NCBI RefSeq assembly: GCF_005116665.1
Contig: NZ_SWCJ01000006.1
Location: 62,001-126,000 of the forward strand
Length of the DNA stretch: 64,000 nucleotides
Reading direction: 5' to 3'
DNA from: Ferrimonas aestuarii
GTDB taxonomy: Bacteria; Pseudomonadota; Gammaproteobacteria; Enterobacterales; Shewanellaceae
Shown: positions 9,020 to 17,782 of the stretch, one piece after another
Layout of the letters: each line of letters starts with the position of its first letter
How positions within the stretch are numbered: the first letter of the stretch is position 1
Notes under the pieces: generated by a model
The model's database searches: none
Seen by the model: only the letters and a program-made list of their open reading frames with translations
Told to the model about the DNA's origin: nothing
Made by a program: the position numbers and the translations under genes

Positions 9020-9304
9020 TCTCTTCGGTCCCCTCTAGAGTTCATTCTTTAAATTAATCTCAGAGATTCAACCCGGCGGCCCCTCTAGCCTTTGTCATCA
9101 AACGGCTATCGCTCTTGCAACCAGAGGTTGCAATCAACGCTCCTTAACCCTCATTTACCCCGCCTATTCATAGCCCTAGCCATGCTCACCAAGCAAAACC
9201 GATAGACCGGTAAACCACACAACTGGTTTAGTTCAGGACAAGACAAATCAGTGTGTGACGCAAAAATGAGCACAAAGGGTCAACATTCTCTAAGGGCCAA
9301 GCAC
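9020..9304. other. Gene-free stretch between convergent terminators, with two inverted repeats
   Basis: About 285 bp bounded by hairpins on both sides. There is no convincing coding sequence. It holds two perfect palindromic elements: TTGCAACC-AGA-GGTTGCAA at 9115-9133 and TAAACCA-N6-TGGTTTA at 9211-9230. Confidence 0.5.
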
Positions 9305-9330
9305 AAAAAAGCCGCTGCGGTGGCAGCGGC
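9305..9330 (-). terminator. Rho-independent terminator of the TonB receptor gene
   Basis: An 8-bp stem GCCGCTGC/GCAGCGGC with a 4-nt loop, followed on the minus strand by six T, 28 nt past the receptor stop. Confidence 0.85.
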
Positions 9331-9357
9331 TTTGGATTGTGCTTAAAGGAGGTTGAC

Positions 9358-11442
9358 TTAGAAGGCCGCCGTAATCGACAGGTTGAAGTTGCGATCTTCA
9401 CCGATGGCCACTTCGTCGTAGTCACCACCACCTAGGTAGTCTTCGTCAAACAGGTTTTCGACGTTGAAACGAATATCGATGTCAGCGTGCTTGGTTGGCA
9501 GCTTGTAGCTGGCACCCAGATCAAAGCGTACGTATCCGTCTTTGGTGATGGTGTTGGCGGTATCGGCAAAACGCTCACCCACGTAGATTGCGCCCAAGTT
9601 CAGAGCCAAATCATCGTTCAGCTCGTAGCGGGTCCAAGCGTTGGCACTCCACTCTGGCGCATCAATCGGACGATTACCCTGCAAGCTGGTGTGCTTGGTG
9701 TATTCCGCATCTAGGTACATGGCAGACGCCGACACAAACAGCGAATCGGTTGCGCGGCCCTGAGCACTCAGCTCGAAACCTTTGTGTTGCTGCTCACCAT
9801 CTTGACGAGTTTCATCGGTGTAATTTGGATCATCAATCTTGTGAGTCAGAATGATGTCCTCTTTGGTGATATCGAAGTACGCACCGGTCAGCATCAGATG
9901 GCCATTAAACAGCTCCGCTTTGGCACCCAATTCGTAGGCCTTCGCGGTTACAGGATCCAGATCCATGCCATCGTTGCGGTCATCTTCGTTATTCACTTGC
10001 CCCTGAGGCTCAAAGCTCTCAGAGTAGTTGGCGTAGATGGACACATTATCAATCGGCTGATAGATCACCCCGAAACGTGGCAGCACACTGTCGCTGTCGT
10101 CGCTTGAGTTATCGGTATCTTTATCCAGCTCGTCATAACGAACCCCTACCAACACCTTCCACTGCTCGTTAATGGTGATCAGATCCTGAAGGTAGACGCC
10201 ATAGTAGAGGTAAGGCGTACCTTCGTAAGGGGTAGCCGTGTTGTAGTCCAGATCCGGAGCGGCCACTGGGCTGCCATTGGTGACAGTTTGAGTAGCGCCT
10301 TTTTCGCGTAACTGGGTGTAGGAGTAATCCAAACCATTGGCACCAAACAGCACCTGATGCTCGATCTCTCCAGTAGACAGCTCTGCGGTGAAATCAGCAT
10401 AGAAGGTTTTCAGTTGCCAATCGTCGTGACGGTCAAACGGCTTGATGTCGTAGGTGCCTGTTTGCGCATCATAGGTTTTGTACTGAGCCGCAGAATCGAA
10501 ACGGTGACGCTCAAATTTCTGGTGGTTGTAGCCGGTCTTCAAGGTCAGGTTGTCTGCCAAGAAGAAGCTGGCATCGAAGCCGTAGTTTTCTGCAGTAACG
10601 TCGATCTTAGCCCAAGGTTGGTCCCAAACTTGGTCTTCGCCGCCAATCAAGTTGCCGTCGGCATCCAACCAGCCACCAACATCGATACCGGCCTCATCTT
10701 CCGTACGGTCATAATGCACGTTGATGGTCGCCCAGTCACTGATGTCGCCCTCTAGCTGTACAGAGCCTAAGAAGCGGTCGCGTTCGTTCTGCTCACCGTT
10801 CTGGTACTCACGCCACATCTTTTCGTCTTGCTTCACCAGCACAGTGCGGCCACGAAGTGTGCCCTCTTCATTCAGGGCACCGCCCACATCCAGCTGATAC
10901 CGCATAGAGCCTTGATCGTCAAAATCGGCCGCCACTTCAGCAAAGCGCTCAACGGTCGGCTTCTTGGTGACCATGTTGATCAAACCGCCTGGCGCAGATT
11001 GACCATACAACATGGAGGATGGCCCCTTAACCACTTCAACACGCTCCAAAATCTCAACGGGATGCATGTAGTGAGACCATACTTGTTGACCATCTTTCAG
11101 GTAACCAGTACCGGTATTCAGAGGGAAACCACGCAGGCTGAACTGCTGACGGTTCCACTTTTCACTGCCTGCGGTTACCGAAGAATCGTTGGTCAACACC
11201 TTGCCCAGGTTGGTGGCAAGCTGCTCATCAATAACGATCTCTGGAATTACGGCGACGGATTGTGGAGTGTCCATCAAGCTAATGTCACCACGCAGAGCAC
11301 CTGATGCACTGCCATTTTTGTAGTCGTTAAAGCCACTGGCAGTCACTTCGATGCGCTCAACATCTTTATATTGATCTTGCTCGGCGGCAACCACTCCGGC
11401 AGAGGCCATCAACATCGCCATTGCGATTGGAGATAGTTTCAT
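9358..11442 (-). CDS. TonB-dependent ferric-siderophore receptor
   Basis: An outer-membrane gated porin of 694 aa, close in plan to FhuE/FoxA-type hydroxamate siderophore receptors. The signal peptide ends AVVA-like (GVVAAEQ), a TonB-box-like IEVTASG follows, then a plug domain (DTPQSVAVIPEIVI, VEVVKGPSSMLYGQSAPGGLINMVTKKP) and a 22-strand barrel ending NLFDEDY ... LSITAAF with a terminal Phe. The start at 11442 is chosen because GGAG precedes that ATG and a clean signal peptide begins there; an upstream in-frame start would add 22 unlikely residues. A Fur-like box lies upstream, so induction by iron starvation is expected. No siderophore synthesis gene is adjacent, so it may take up a foreign siderophore. 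Confidence 0.92.
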   Translation of the reverse strand: MKLSPIAMAMLMASAGVVAAEQDQYKDVERIEVTASGFNDYKNGSASGALRGDISLMDTPQSVAVIPEIVIDEQLATNLGKVLTNDSSVTAGSEKWNRQQFSLRGFPLNTGTGYLKDGQQVWSHYMHPVEILERVEVVKGPSSMLYGQSAPGGLINMVTKKPTVERFAEVAADFDDQGSMRYQLDVGGALNEEGTLRGRTVLVKQDEKMWREYQNGEQNERDRFLGSVQLEGDISDWATINVHYDRTEDEAGIDVGGWLDADGNLIGGEDQVWDQPWAKIDVTAENYGFDASFFLADNLTLKTGYNHQKFERHRFDSAAQYKTYDAQTGTYDIKPFDRHDDWQLKTFYADFTAELSTGEIEHQVLFGANGLDYSYTQLREKGATQTVTNGSPVAAPDLDYNTATPYEGTPYLYYGVYLQDLITINEQWKVLVGVRYDELDKDTDNSSDDSDSVLPRFGVIYQPIDNVSIYANYSESFEPQGQVNNEDDRNDGMDLDPVTAKAYELGAKAELFNGHLMLTGAYFDITKEDIILTHKIDDPNYTDETRQDGEQQHKGFELSAQGRATDSLFVSASAMYLDAEYTKHTSLQGNRPIDAPEWSANAWTRYELNDDLALNLGAIYVGERFADTANTITKDGYVRFDLGASYKLPTKHADIDIRFNVENLFDEDYLGGGDYDEVAIGEDRNFNLSITAAF

Positions 11443-11490
11443 TACAGGTACTCCGTGAAATCTCTTACTGAAATATTGCGGCGAACTGTA

Positions 11491-11509
11491 AATGCTAACG
11501 ATTCTCACT
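11491..11509 (-). promoter_or_regulatory. Probable Fur box of the TonB receptor
   Basis: The minus-strand sequence reads AGTGAGAATCGTTAGCATT, resembling three successive GATAAT-type hexamers of a Fur site. It lies about 50 bp before the start codon, where a Fur repressor would cover the promoter. Confidence 0.55.
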
Positions 11510-11842
11510 GCAATAACTTGCTAACACCTCAGCACAAGATCACGCAGAGTTTGTGAAGCCCTAGATAAGACTGATTTTCATTTGTAAATATTGTAAGCAT
11601 GGACTTGCGTTTACTGCCTTATGAAGGCTGCTAGCCAAAACCATCGCCACCAACATGCTGTCTTTTTTGACATCAAGATGAATTGCGCGCAATATAATTG
11701 CAAAACATAAACCTGCTAGGCGCGGTTTGTCTTTGGTGATGAAAGTTAACGCAACCACAACCAACTTCCGACGTAAAAATGGGCACCAAAGATCACCAGT
11801 TGTTAACTCTCGACACTTTTTACTTGGACGAGGAACCGAACC
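11510..11842. other. Gene-free stretch between the divergent TonB receptor and GST genes
   Basis: About 330 bp. It must hold the promoter of the glutathione transferase gene, but no outstanding -35/-10 pair was seen. No coding sequence is credible. Confidence 0.4.
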
Positions 11843-12472
11843 ATGATCACCCTACATCACCTAAACAAATCCCGCTCTAAACGCATTATCTGGCTACTTG
11901 AAGCGCTTCAGGTTCCTTATCAGATCAAGGCCTACCAACGAGACAAGCAGACCAAACTGGCCCCGCCAGAACTCAAGCAGGTTCATCCACTGGGTAAATC
12001 TCCGGTCATTGAGATCGATGGCCAAATTCTGGCTGAATCAGGTGCCATTACCGAGTATCTCGCGGATCGCTTTGGTCACCATGAGCTGGTTCCCGCTAAA
12101 GACTCGCCAGAGTACCCACGCTATCTTCAGTGGTTGCATTTCGCCGAAAGCTCCGCCGCTTTACCGCTGCTGCTGCACTACTTTTTGCTGATGGATGGTA
12201 CCAAGACTCAGTTTTTGGACGGTTACAGCAAACAGGAGGTTGCGTTGATTCTCGGCTACCTCAATGACCACCTAAGTCAACAGGAGTGGTTATTGGGCTC
12301 TCAGTTCTCCGCCGCAGATATTCTATTGTCATTTATTGTTGAGATTGCCAATGAGCTCAACCTGTTAGGAGACTACCCTGCACTGCAAAGCTACTTGATT
12401 GCGCTACTCAAAATGCCAGCCGCCCAAAAAGCTGCAGAGCTGGAGCAACATTACGACAATGACCTGCCGTAG
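11843..12472 (+). CDS. Glutathione S-transferase
   Basis: A 209-aa cytosolic GST. The N-terminal thioredoxin-like half contains LHHLNKSRSKRIIWLLEAL, the glutathione-gamma-glutamyl loop with the cis-proline (GKSPVIEIDG) and the ESGAITEYL motif. The helical C-terminal half has the N-capping region near FSAADILLSF. The catalytic residue is probably the Ser in KSRSKR (inference). GAGGA lies 8 nt before the ATG. It is monocistronic and followed by a hairpin. The substrate is unknown. Confidence 0.9.
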   Translation: MITLHHLNKSRSKRIIWLLEALQVPYQIKAYQRDKQTKLAPPELKQVHPLGKSPVIEIDGQILAESGAITEYLADRFGHHELVPAKDSPEYPRYLQWLHFAESSAALPLLLHYFLLMDGTKTQFLDGYSKQEVALILGYLNDHLSQQEWLLGSQFSAADILLSFIVEIANELNLLGDYPALQSYLIALLKMPAAQKAAELEQHYDNDLP

Positions 12473-12499
12473 CGGCGAATTTACTGAATATCGTAAAAA

Positions 12500-12533
12500 C
12501 AAGCCGTTGGCACGGCTTGCTTGCGTGTTTTTA
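12500..12533 (+). terminator. Likely terminator of the GST gene
   Basis: CAAGCCG (12500-12506) pairs with CGGCTTG (12513-12519) around a 6-nt loop, with a T5 tract at 12528-12532. Confidence 0.55.
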
Positions 12534-12688
12534 AATCAATCTGCATCGCCAATATGAAATAACGTAACGGATTATCGCTTTTCCGCAGCTGTCTCAATCC
12601 TTTCACGAAATTTCGTTTAAAACAGCGTATTCATACCGCTGGTACGCTATTTGCTGTCTCCTTGAGGTGACTAACTCAAGGACTCTTA

Positions 12689-13438
12689 ATGACCAAAATA
12701 ATAAGCTCAATGTTGATTCTAATGAGCAGCCTTTGCCTCTCCCTACCATTGATGGCCAGCACCGATACCCGAGCCGAAATCGGCTATATGGGCTTTGAAT
12801 CCCATACCCTAGAACGCAATCCAGGCGCGTTCGACCAACCCTATCTGTTATTAAGCCATCAACAGCCTCTGGCCAATCAAAGTTTGTTTACTTCCGTGAA
12901 GTTGGAGAACCCTGGACGCCTAGTGCAGGATCAGCAGCATCACAGCGGTCGACAGGCGGCTAAGCTTTTTGGTCGCTATCAGCCTCAGGCGACCGGCCAG
13001 AGGGGGCTGTGGCTACAGGGGTTTTCGATGCTGAGTGAGAATATTGTGGAGAACAATCTGTTCATGGGGCTCAAGCAGGGCAATCGCATTGGCACCGTCG
13101 ACATGAAATTCGGCGCCGGCGCCCACTATTCATTTGGCCGTTCCGAATTCTCAAAGCAGGACTATGCCGCTTGGTCAGGCATGGTAACCACGGTGCAGCT
13201 AAACTGGCGCTACGCCAAATCCAACTTGAGCTTAGACTGGATTGGTCACTATTTCAGAGACGACAAACACATGGACACCTTTGGCTATCATGGTCACGGC
13301 CAGCAACTGACACTGGCGGCCAATCAGCCATTGAGCGAAAACTGGCAATTTCAAAGCAAGCTAACGGGCTATAAAAGCCTAGGTGCCAACCCCAATGACG
13401 GCCTTGAATATGCCGTAGGGATAAATTATCGCTTCTAA
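12689..13438 (+). CDS. Outer-membrane beta-barrel protein (Tsx/OmpK-like)
   Basis: A 249-aa exported protein. A signal peptide of about 24 residues ends at LMAS. The mature part alternates short amphipathic strands rich in aromatic residues (for example LFGRY, WLQGFSML, VQLNWRYAK, YAVGINYRF) and ends in Arg-Phe, the usual outer-membrane insertion signal. The length and the late strands recall the Tsx/OmpK nucleoside-channel family, but I hold that assignment loosely. The gene's last 36 codons are repeated exactly just after the stop codon, and a double stop (TAA TGA) closes the frame. Confidence 0.7.
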   Translation: MTKIISSMLILMSSLCLSLPLMASTDTRAEIGYMGFESHTLERNPGAFDQPYLLLSHQQPLANQSLFTSVKLENPGRLVQDQQHHSGRQAAKLFGRYQPQATGQRGLWLQGFSMLSENIVENNLFMGLKQGNRIGTVDMKFGAGAHYSFGRSEFSKQDYAAWSGMVTTVQLNWRYAKSNLSLDWIGHYFRDDKHMDTFGYHGHGQQLTLAANQPLSENWQFQSKLTGYKSLGANPNDGLEYAVGINYRF

Positions 13439-13551
13439 TGATTGAGCGAAAACTGGCAATTTCAAAGCAAGCTAACGGGCTATAAAAGCCTAGGTGCCAA
13501 CCCCAATGACGGCCTTGAATATGCCGTAGGGATAAATTATCGCTTCTAATG
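13330..13551 (+). repeat. Perfect 111-bp tandem duplication across the 3' end of the barrel gene
   Basis: Copy 1 is 13330-13440 and copy 2 is 13441-13551; the two are identical at every base. The unit is 37 codons long, so the second copy encodes the same C-terminal strands and stop in the same frame, but after the stops and therefore untranslated. The lack of any difference implies a very recent event or an assembly error. Confidence 0.97.
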
Positions 13552-13568
13552 AGCGACCACATTGAAAT

Positions 13569-13601
13569 AAAAAAGCCCCGAATCGCAAAGCGAAGCGGGG
13601 C
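13569..13601 (-). terminator. Terminator of the chemoreceptor gene
   Basis: GCCCCG/CGGGGC outer stem with an inner TCGC/GCGA stem, and an A-run on the plus strand that becomes the T-run on the minus strand. It may also stop the barrel gene. Confidence 0.7.
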
Positions 13602-13619
13602 CAAACAATATGAAGCTAA

Positions 13620-15245
13620 TTACGCCAACTTGAATCGATGAACCATGGTTTGTAATTCAGACGCCAACTGGCTCAACCCTTCATTGGTAGTCGCAATCTG
13701 ATTAGCGCCGATGGCCAACTCTTTGGAAGACCCATCGATGGACGACATGTTTCGAGTGATCTCTTCCGAAACCACGGCCTGCTCATTACACGCGGTCGCG
13801 ATCTGGATGTTCATGTCAGTAATCTCTTTCACTGACGCCGAGGTTTTTTGAATCGCCTCCACCGCCATTTTTGATTGAGACACGCAATCTGCGATCAAAC
13901 TGCAACTTTGTTGAGCTTCCTTACCCGCAATCGACGCACGTTCTTGCAACTGAGACACAATCTCAACAATACGAGCGGTCGACTCTTGAGTACGGCCAGC
14001 CAGAGTTCTAACTTCGTCAGCAACCACTGCAAAACCGCGACCGTGAGAACCGGCACGAGCTGCTTCGATGGCCGCATTCAACGCCAGTAAGTTGGTTTGC
14101 TCCGTGATGTCTCGAATAACATCGACCACCACGCCGATGTTTTTGGAGTCTTGTTCCAACTGAAAAACCTGTTCGCTGGCAGCAAGAATTACCTGTTCGG
14201 CTTGGGTGGTACCGTTGATCCCTTCGGTAACCAGTTCCACTCCTTGATTGGTAATGTCTTGAGCATCAGTGGCAGTAGACGACGCGGTTTCGGTATTTTG
14301 GGCAATCTCATTTACGGTTGCACGTACCTGATCCATGGCACTAACCATGCTATCAACCTGTTGTTGTTGTTGGCCAAATCCCTCCGAAGCTTGAGTGGTT
14401 ACCGCGCCCATCTCGTCGATGGCACCTCCCAACTGCACCACTCCAGCCGAAATCGACTCCAACAGCTGTTGCAAATTTTGCTGCATCATTATGCAGTTAT
14501 CTGCTAATTCACCGAGTTCATCATTGTTACATTGCTCCCGAGGCAGTTGATGAGTTAAGTCGCCACTGGCAATACTGGTGGCCAGTGCTTTTACCAGCTC
14601 AAGAGGTCGACAGATAGTATTGGTCAATAACCAACCAAGTACCGTCATTAACAGCACAATACCGGAAACCGCCAGCACACTTAGCTTAACCGTATTGGTA
14701 TAGGCCTCTTCGGCGGCAGCCGATTCCAACAGAGCGTATTGCTCATTCAATTCAACCAAACCCTCGATCGCTTCCACCAACGCCAAAAATTCAGGGTAGT
14801 ATTGATTAAGCAATTGATTGGCACCTTGTGCATCACCGGCACGCACCAGATCAATAAACTCTTGATTGTGCGCTGAATACACATCCCATGCTTTTTTAAC
14901 TCGATTATAGGTTGCGGTATCGGTGTCGTCCCAAAGACCTTTTTCGTATTCAACTAGCTGATTCGATATTTTCAACTCAAGCTTGCTGAAGCTCGCTAAA
15001 AATACATTTACTTTTTCATCATCAAGATTCAAGGCCAAATGAAACTGGTCTTTTCTCAACGTGTTTGAATCAGTCTTTATATTTTGAACCAATATAATAC
15101 TTGGAATCGTTGCCTGGGTGATATCTGTGATTCTCTCATTAAGATTTGCAAGCCTTAGATCGACAAAGGCGGTTTGTAACAGGGTGGCAAGCCCAACGGC
15201 GAAAAAGATAAGTAATATCTTTCTTCTAACAGGTAAGTTTTTCAT
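13620..15245 (-). CDS. Methyl-accepting chemotaxis protein
   Basis: A 541-aa transmembrane chemoreceptor. TM1 is at about residues 10-28, then a periplasmic four-helix bundle sensor of roughly 155 residues, TM2 at about 186-208, HAMP at 209-262, and a long coiled-coil cytoplasmic domain. The highly conserved hairpin tip [20 protein letters not shown], which binds CheA/CheW, is intact, as is the following [14 protein letters not shown]. There is no C-terminal CheR-docking pentapeptide. It is monocistronic. The ligand cannot be deduced; helical-bundle sensors of this sort bind small organic acids or amino acids. Confidence 0.94.
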   Translation of the reverse strand: MKNLPVRRKILLIFFAVGLATLLQTAFVDLRLANLNERITDITQATIPSIILVQNIKTDSNTLRKDQFHLALNLDDEKVNVFLASFSKLELKISNQLVEYEKGLWDDTDTATYNRVKKAWDVYSAHNQEFIDLVRAGDAQGANQLLNQYYPEFLALVEAIEGLVELNEQYALLESAAAEEAYTNTVKLSVLAVSGIVLLMTVLGWLLTNTICRPLELVKALATSIASGDLTHQLPREQCNNDELGELADNCIMMQQNLQQLLESISAGVVQLGGAIDEMGAVTTQASEGFGQQQQQVDSMVSAMDQVRATVNEIAQNTETASSTATDAQDITNQGVELVTEGINGTTQAEQVILAASEQVFQLEQDSKNIGVVVDVIRDITEQTNLLALNAAIEAARAGSHGRGFAVVADEVRTLAGRTQESTARIVEIVSQLQERASIAGKEAQQSCSLIADCVSQSKMAVEAIQKTSASVKEITDMNIQIATACNEQAVVSEEITRNMSSIDGSSKELAIGANQIATTNEGLSQLASELQTMVHRFKLA

Positions 15246-15739
15246 GGCAATAGCTCAATCAGCAGGCTCAAATTTTACTTTAACCACTCTCAAATTAGTG
15301 AGCCCAATAAAAGGTAAAATATATTTTACTCTATAATTTTGGATATTCCTTTTTCACATATCTAGGAATAAACATCATGATAAAAAATATTATCAATTTA
15401 GCTCATTTAATGCGCAACTCATACGATACATAAGCAGTTTTAAAAAGTCCGATGTCTCCACGCCCTAAAAGAGCTGATCTAGGTAACACAAAAAAGTCTG
15501 TTTCTTTATTCCCACAAGCATTAACGAGAGCTAACAGCAACCTTAGTGAATCTGATTTCTTGGAATTTGCGGTGGTAATACCAGTCAAAACTCGATGTGA
15601 GTGAAATTATTGAAATTTATTCACTTATCACAACAAGACAAGGTTCAAATTTCAAGAAATCCACATAAAAACCAATACCAAATTTTCGACACTCTCATAA
15701 AATACCAAGCAACTACAAATCACTTGCAATTTAAATCCC
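15246..15739. other. A+T-rich gene-free stretch upstream of the lipoprotein/porin pair
   Basis: About 490 bp of markedly A+T-rich sequence compared with its neighbours. It contains one small plus-strand frame, 15452-15604 (50 codons, beginning MSPRPKRADLGNTKKS). Its start resembles the N termini of short DNA-binding proteins, but there is no ribosome site and no continuation, so I treat it as a decayed fragment or chance. The region must include the promoters of the chemoreceptor and the lipoprotein gene; none is clear. Confidence 0.35.
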
Positions 15740-16345
15740 GTGAAGAATCCAGTCAAATGTAGGAAAGGTATTACCTACTTATTCCTATTCATGAGCACAC
15801 TGTTATTACAAGGGTGCATAAGCACACCGGAAAGAGTTAATTTCACTCAACCAAACTCTGAGAACAATGCCATAACCGTACCCGAATTTACCTCTTCAAA
15901 ACTATCAAAAGAAGGGGTTGCCATTACCGCATTATTCCCAGAGAAACAATATAAAAACTTTCCATCAAAACTCGTTTTCATTATTGAGAATAATCGAAAT
16001 TCAATTATAGATATCAATCCAAAAGACCAAGTGCTAATTCAATCAAATATCAATTTGCACACTTATTTTGGTGATGAAGCAAAAAGCATTCTAACCGCTT
16101 TTGCCAACTCAGCCTTTGGTAAAGACTGCAAAGTCGATCCTGCGAGAACCATGCATAATTACCAACCTCCTCAAGGTTGGAACGCTCCATTAAAGGCGGT
16201 AGAAGTGGCGAGTGGGCAATCAATCACTGGCTATGTATTGGTGGATCCCGCCACTGAGCAACTCACACAATTAAACATAAAATTCGTTATCGATGGCGAA
16301 ACATTCAACTTCGAATTAGATAAACAGGTTAAGTCCGAGTCATGA
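15740..16345 (+). CDS. Lipoprotein of unknown function
   Basis: A 201-aa lipoprotein starting at GTG 15740. The signal peptide ends in the lipobox LLLQGC, putting the lipidated Cys at about residue 26. The rest is a compact Ig-like beta-sandwich by appearance (alternating beta strands such as KLVFIIENN and LNIKFVID), with a stretch suggesting control of transport or surface complexes, but no family I can name with confidence; YcfL-like lipoproteins are a loose parallel. It overlaps the next gene by 4 nt (ATGA), so the two products probably act together at the outer membrane. The first half is A+T-rich relative to the surrounding genes. Confidence 0.65.
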   Translation: MKNPVKCRKGITYLFLFMSTLLLQGCISTPERVNFTQPNSENNAITVPEFTSSKLSKEGVAITALFPEKQYKNFPSKLVFIIENNRNSIIDINPKDQVLIQSNINLHTYFGDEAKSILTAFANSAFGKDCKVDPARTMHNYQPPQGWNAPLKAVEVASGQSITGYVLVDPATEQLTQLNIKFVIDGETFNFELDKQVKSES

Positions 16346-17679
16346 AAATAAATCCATTCATTATTCTAGCAGCGCTATGTTCATTGCCGACATACGCAAC
16401 TCCAGAATACCGGGTCGACGTATTAAGTCGCACCTTCTTTCTGAATTCACTAGAACGCAGCGACAGCTATTACAACGAGTTTGATCCGGAGACGGTTACC
16501 TCCTATCCGTCATTTAACGAATCTTATGAGAAGTATCAGACTCAGGCATTTCACATTTTTGGCCGCGCCAAAATCAATGACTACTTAAATCTGGAAAGTA
16601 CTGCCTACTTGGTCGGTAAACTCCATACCGATGTCGATAATCCAGATGGCATGGACACCATCTATGTGCTGCACAATAAAGATGACTCCTTTGCCAAATT
16701 GACTGGGGCCATTGAGATCATGCCGACCCAAAGCAGCAAATTGCGATACGGTTACATGCCCTTAGACTTAGAACTATTGGAATCGGGAGACATCAAAACC
16801 GCCCCAATCACCTTTTTGGCGGCCTCCATTCAATATCAAACGGATCTGGTCACCTTTGACCTCACTCGTGCCACCCACTCCGCGTCCGCCACGAATCAGG
16901 ACTATGACAGCTACGGGAAAACCGACACTCAAGGAAACATTGTTCGTCGCGCTCCAGTGGATGTGGCCCAGATCGCGTTCTCCGATGGCCAACTCAGCGG
17001 GCTAGCCAGTTACGGCCGACAGAAAGGCTTACGTTATTACCGTTTGGCACAATTGGAGTATAAAACCCGCCTGACTCCTGCCCTATCCATTGAGGGAGGA
17101 GTTCAATATCGGGAACGAAAAACCATCGACAACTACGGCACTGAACTGGAAAACAACCATTACGCGGTTCGAGCCGGTGCCAGCTATCAGTTCCTAAGAA
17201 CCGGCTTTGCCTACAGCTACACCAACGACAAAGACGACATTGAGATGTCCACTCGATGGCAAAACCAACAGGGGCAAGCGTGCGGCTCATGCGGATTCTA
17301 TGTTGCTGGCTACAGTGACATCTCCCTGTTCCATCACGCTGGTGAATCCGCATACAAATGGAATATTGGTGCCGATCTCAGCCAGTGGATTCCTGGGCTC
17401 AACGTCGATGGCTATCTTATCTACGCCTACGACATGCACAGCCCTCAGAAGCAGCAAAACGATCTGGATAAATTGGACAACCGACAGAGAGAGTATGGTC
17501 TCAAAGCCTCCTACGCTTTAGGCGAAAGCGGTGGTGAAATCACCCTTCAGCATGCTCGAAACAAGCTAACCAACTACTCTCGGGGACTGTACGGGCCTGG
17601 TGAAGGTTATGAATTTGGCAACGTACGCACCAGTTATCAGACCCGACTGGTGGTGAATTACCCATTTAATTTGTTCTGA
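16342..17679 (+). CDS. Outer-membrane beta-barrel protein, OprD-porin-like
   Basis: A 445-aa exported protein. The cleavable signal peptide ends TYA-T. The mature part has many aromatic amphipathic strands separated by polar loops, and ends VNYPFNLF with a terminal Phe. The early stretch with SRTFFLNS, the internal GYMPLDLELLESGDI and the late LPGLNVDGYLIYAYD-like strand (here IPGLNVDGYLIY) recall OprD-family substrate-specific porins. One CGSCG pair (about residue 312) may form an extracellular-loop disulphide. It is translationally coupled to the upstream lipoprotein gene and followed by a strong bidirectional terminator. The substrate is unknown. Confidence 0.72.
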   Translation: MKINPFIILAALCSLPTYATPEYRVDVLSRTFFLNSLERSDSYYNEFDPETVTSYPSFNESYEKYQTQAFHIFGRAKINDYLNLESTAYLVGKLHTDVDNPDGMDTIYVLHNKDDSFAKLTGAIEIMPTQSSKLRYGYMPLDLELLESGDIKTAPITFLAASIQYQTDLVTFDLTRATHSASATNQDYDSYGKTDTQGNIVRRAPVDVAQIAFSDGQLSGLASYGRQKGLRYYRLAQLEYKTRLTPALSIEGGVQYRERKTIDNYGTELENNHYAVRAGASYQFLRTGFAYSYTNDKDDIEMSTRWQNQQGQACGSCGFYVAGYSDISLFHHAGESAYKWNIGADLSQWIPGLNVDGYLIYAYDMHSPQKQQNDLDKLDNRQREYGLKASYALGESGGEITLQHARNKLTNYSRGLYGPGEGYEFGNVRTSYQTRLVVNYPFNLF

Positions 17680-17681
17680 TA

Positions 17682-17715
17682 AAAAGCCCCGGTCGCTAGG
17701 CGAACCGGGGCTTTG
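17682..17715. terminator. Bidirectional terminator between the porin gene and fdhC1
   Basis: A 10-bp stem AAGCCCCGGT/ACCGGGGCTT. The T-run is best on the minus strand, serving the end of fdh operon 1, and also ends the porin transcript. A second 7-bp hairpin (GAGTGCT-N4-AGCACTC) is at 17742-17759. Confidence 0.8.
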
Positions 17716-17782
17716 GCTTTCCCTTCCGAGGAATCATGCTCGAGTGCTCAAAAGCACTCTCAACAAGGGAAAGAATCCGTGC

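Noticed and set aside
11443..11508. Longer TonB-receptor start at 11508
   Set aside because: It would put 22 residues before a perfect signal peptide and overlap the Fur-like box region.
13254..13604. 116-codon minus-strand frame with a repeated 36-residue unit
   Set aside because: The repeat is only the antisense view of the 111-bp DNA duplication; no independent coding signal.
15452..15604. Small 50-codon plus-strand frame (MSPRPKRADL...)
   Set aside because: No ribosome site, no domain continuation and A+T-rich surroundings; kept only as a remark in the gap entry.
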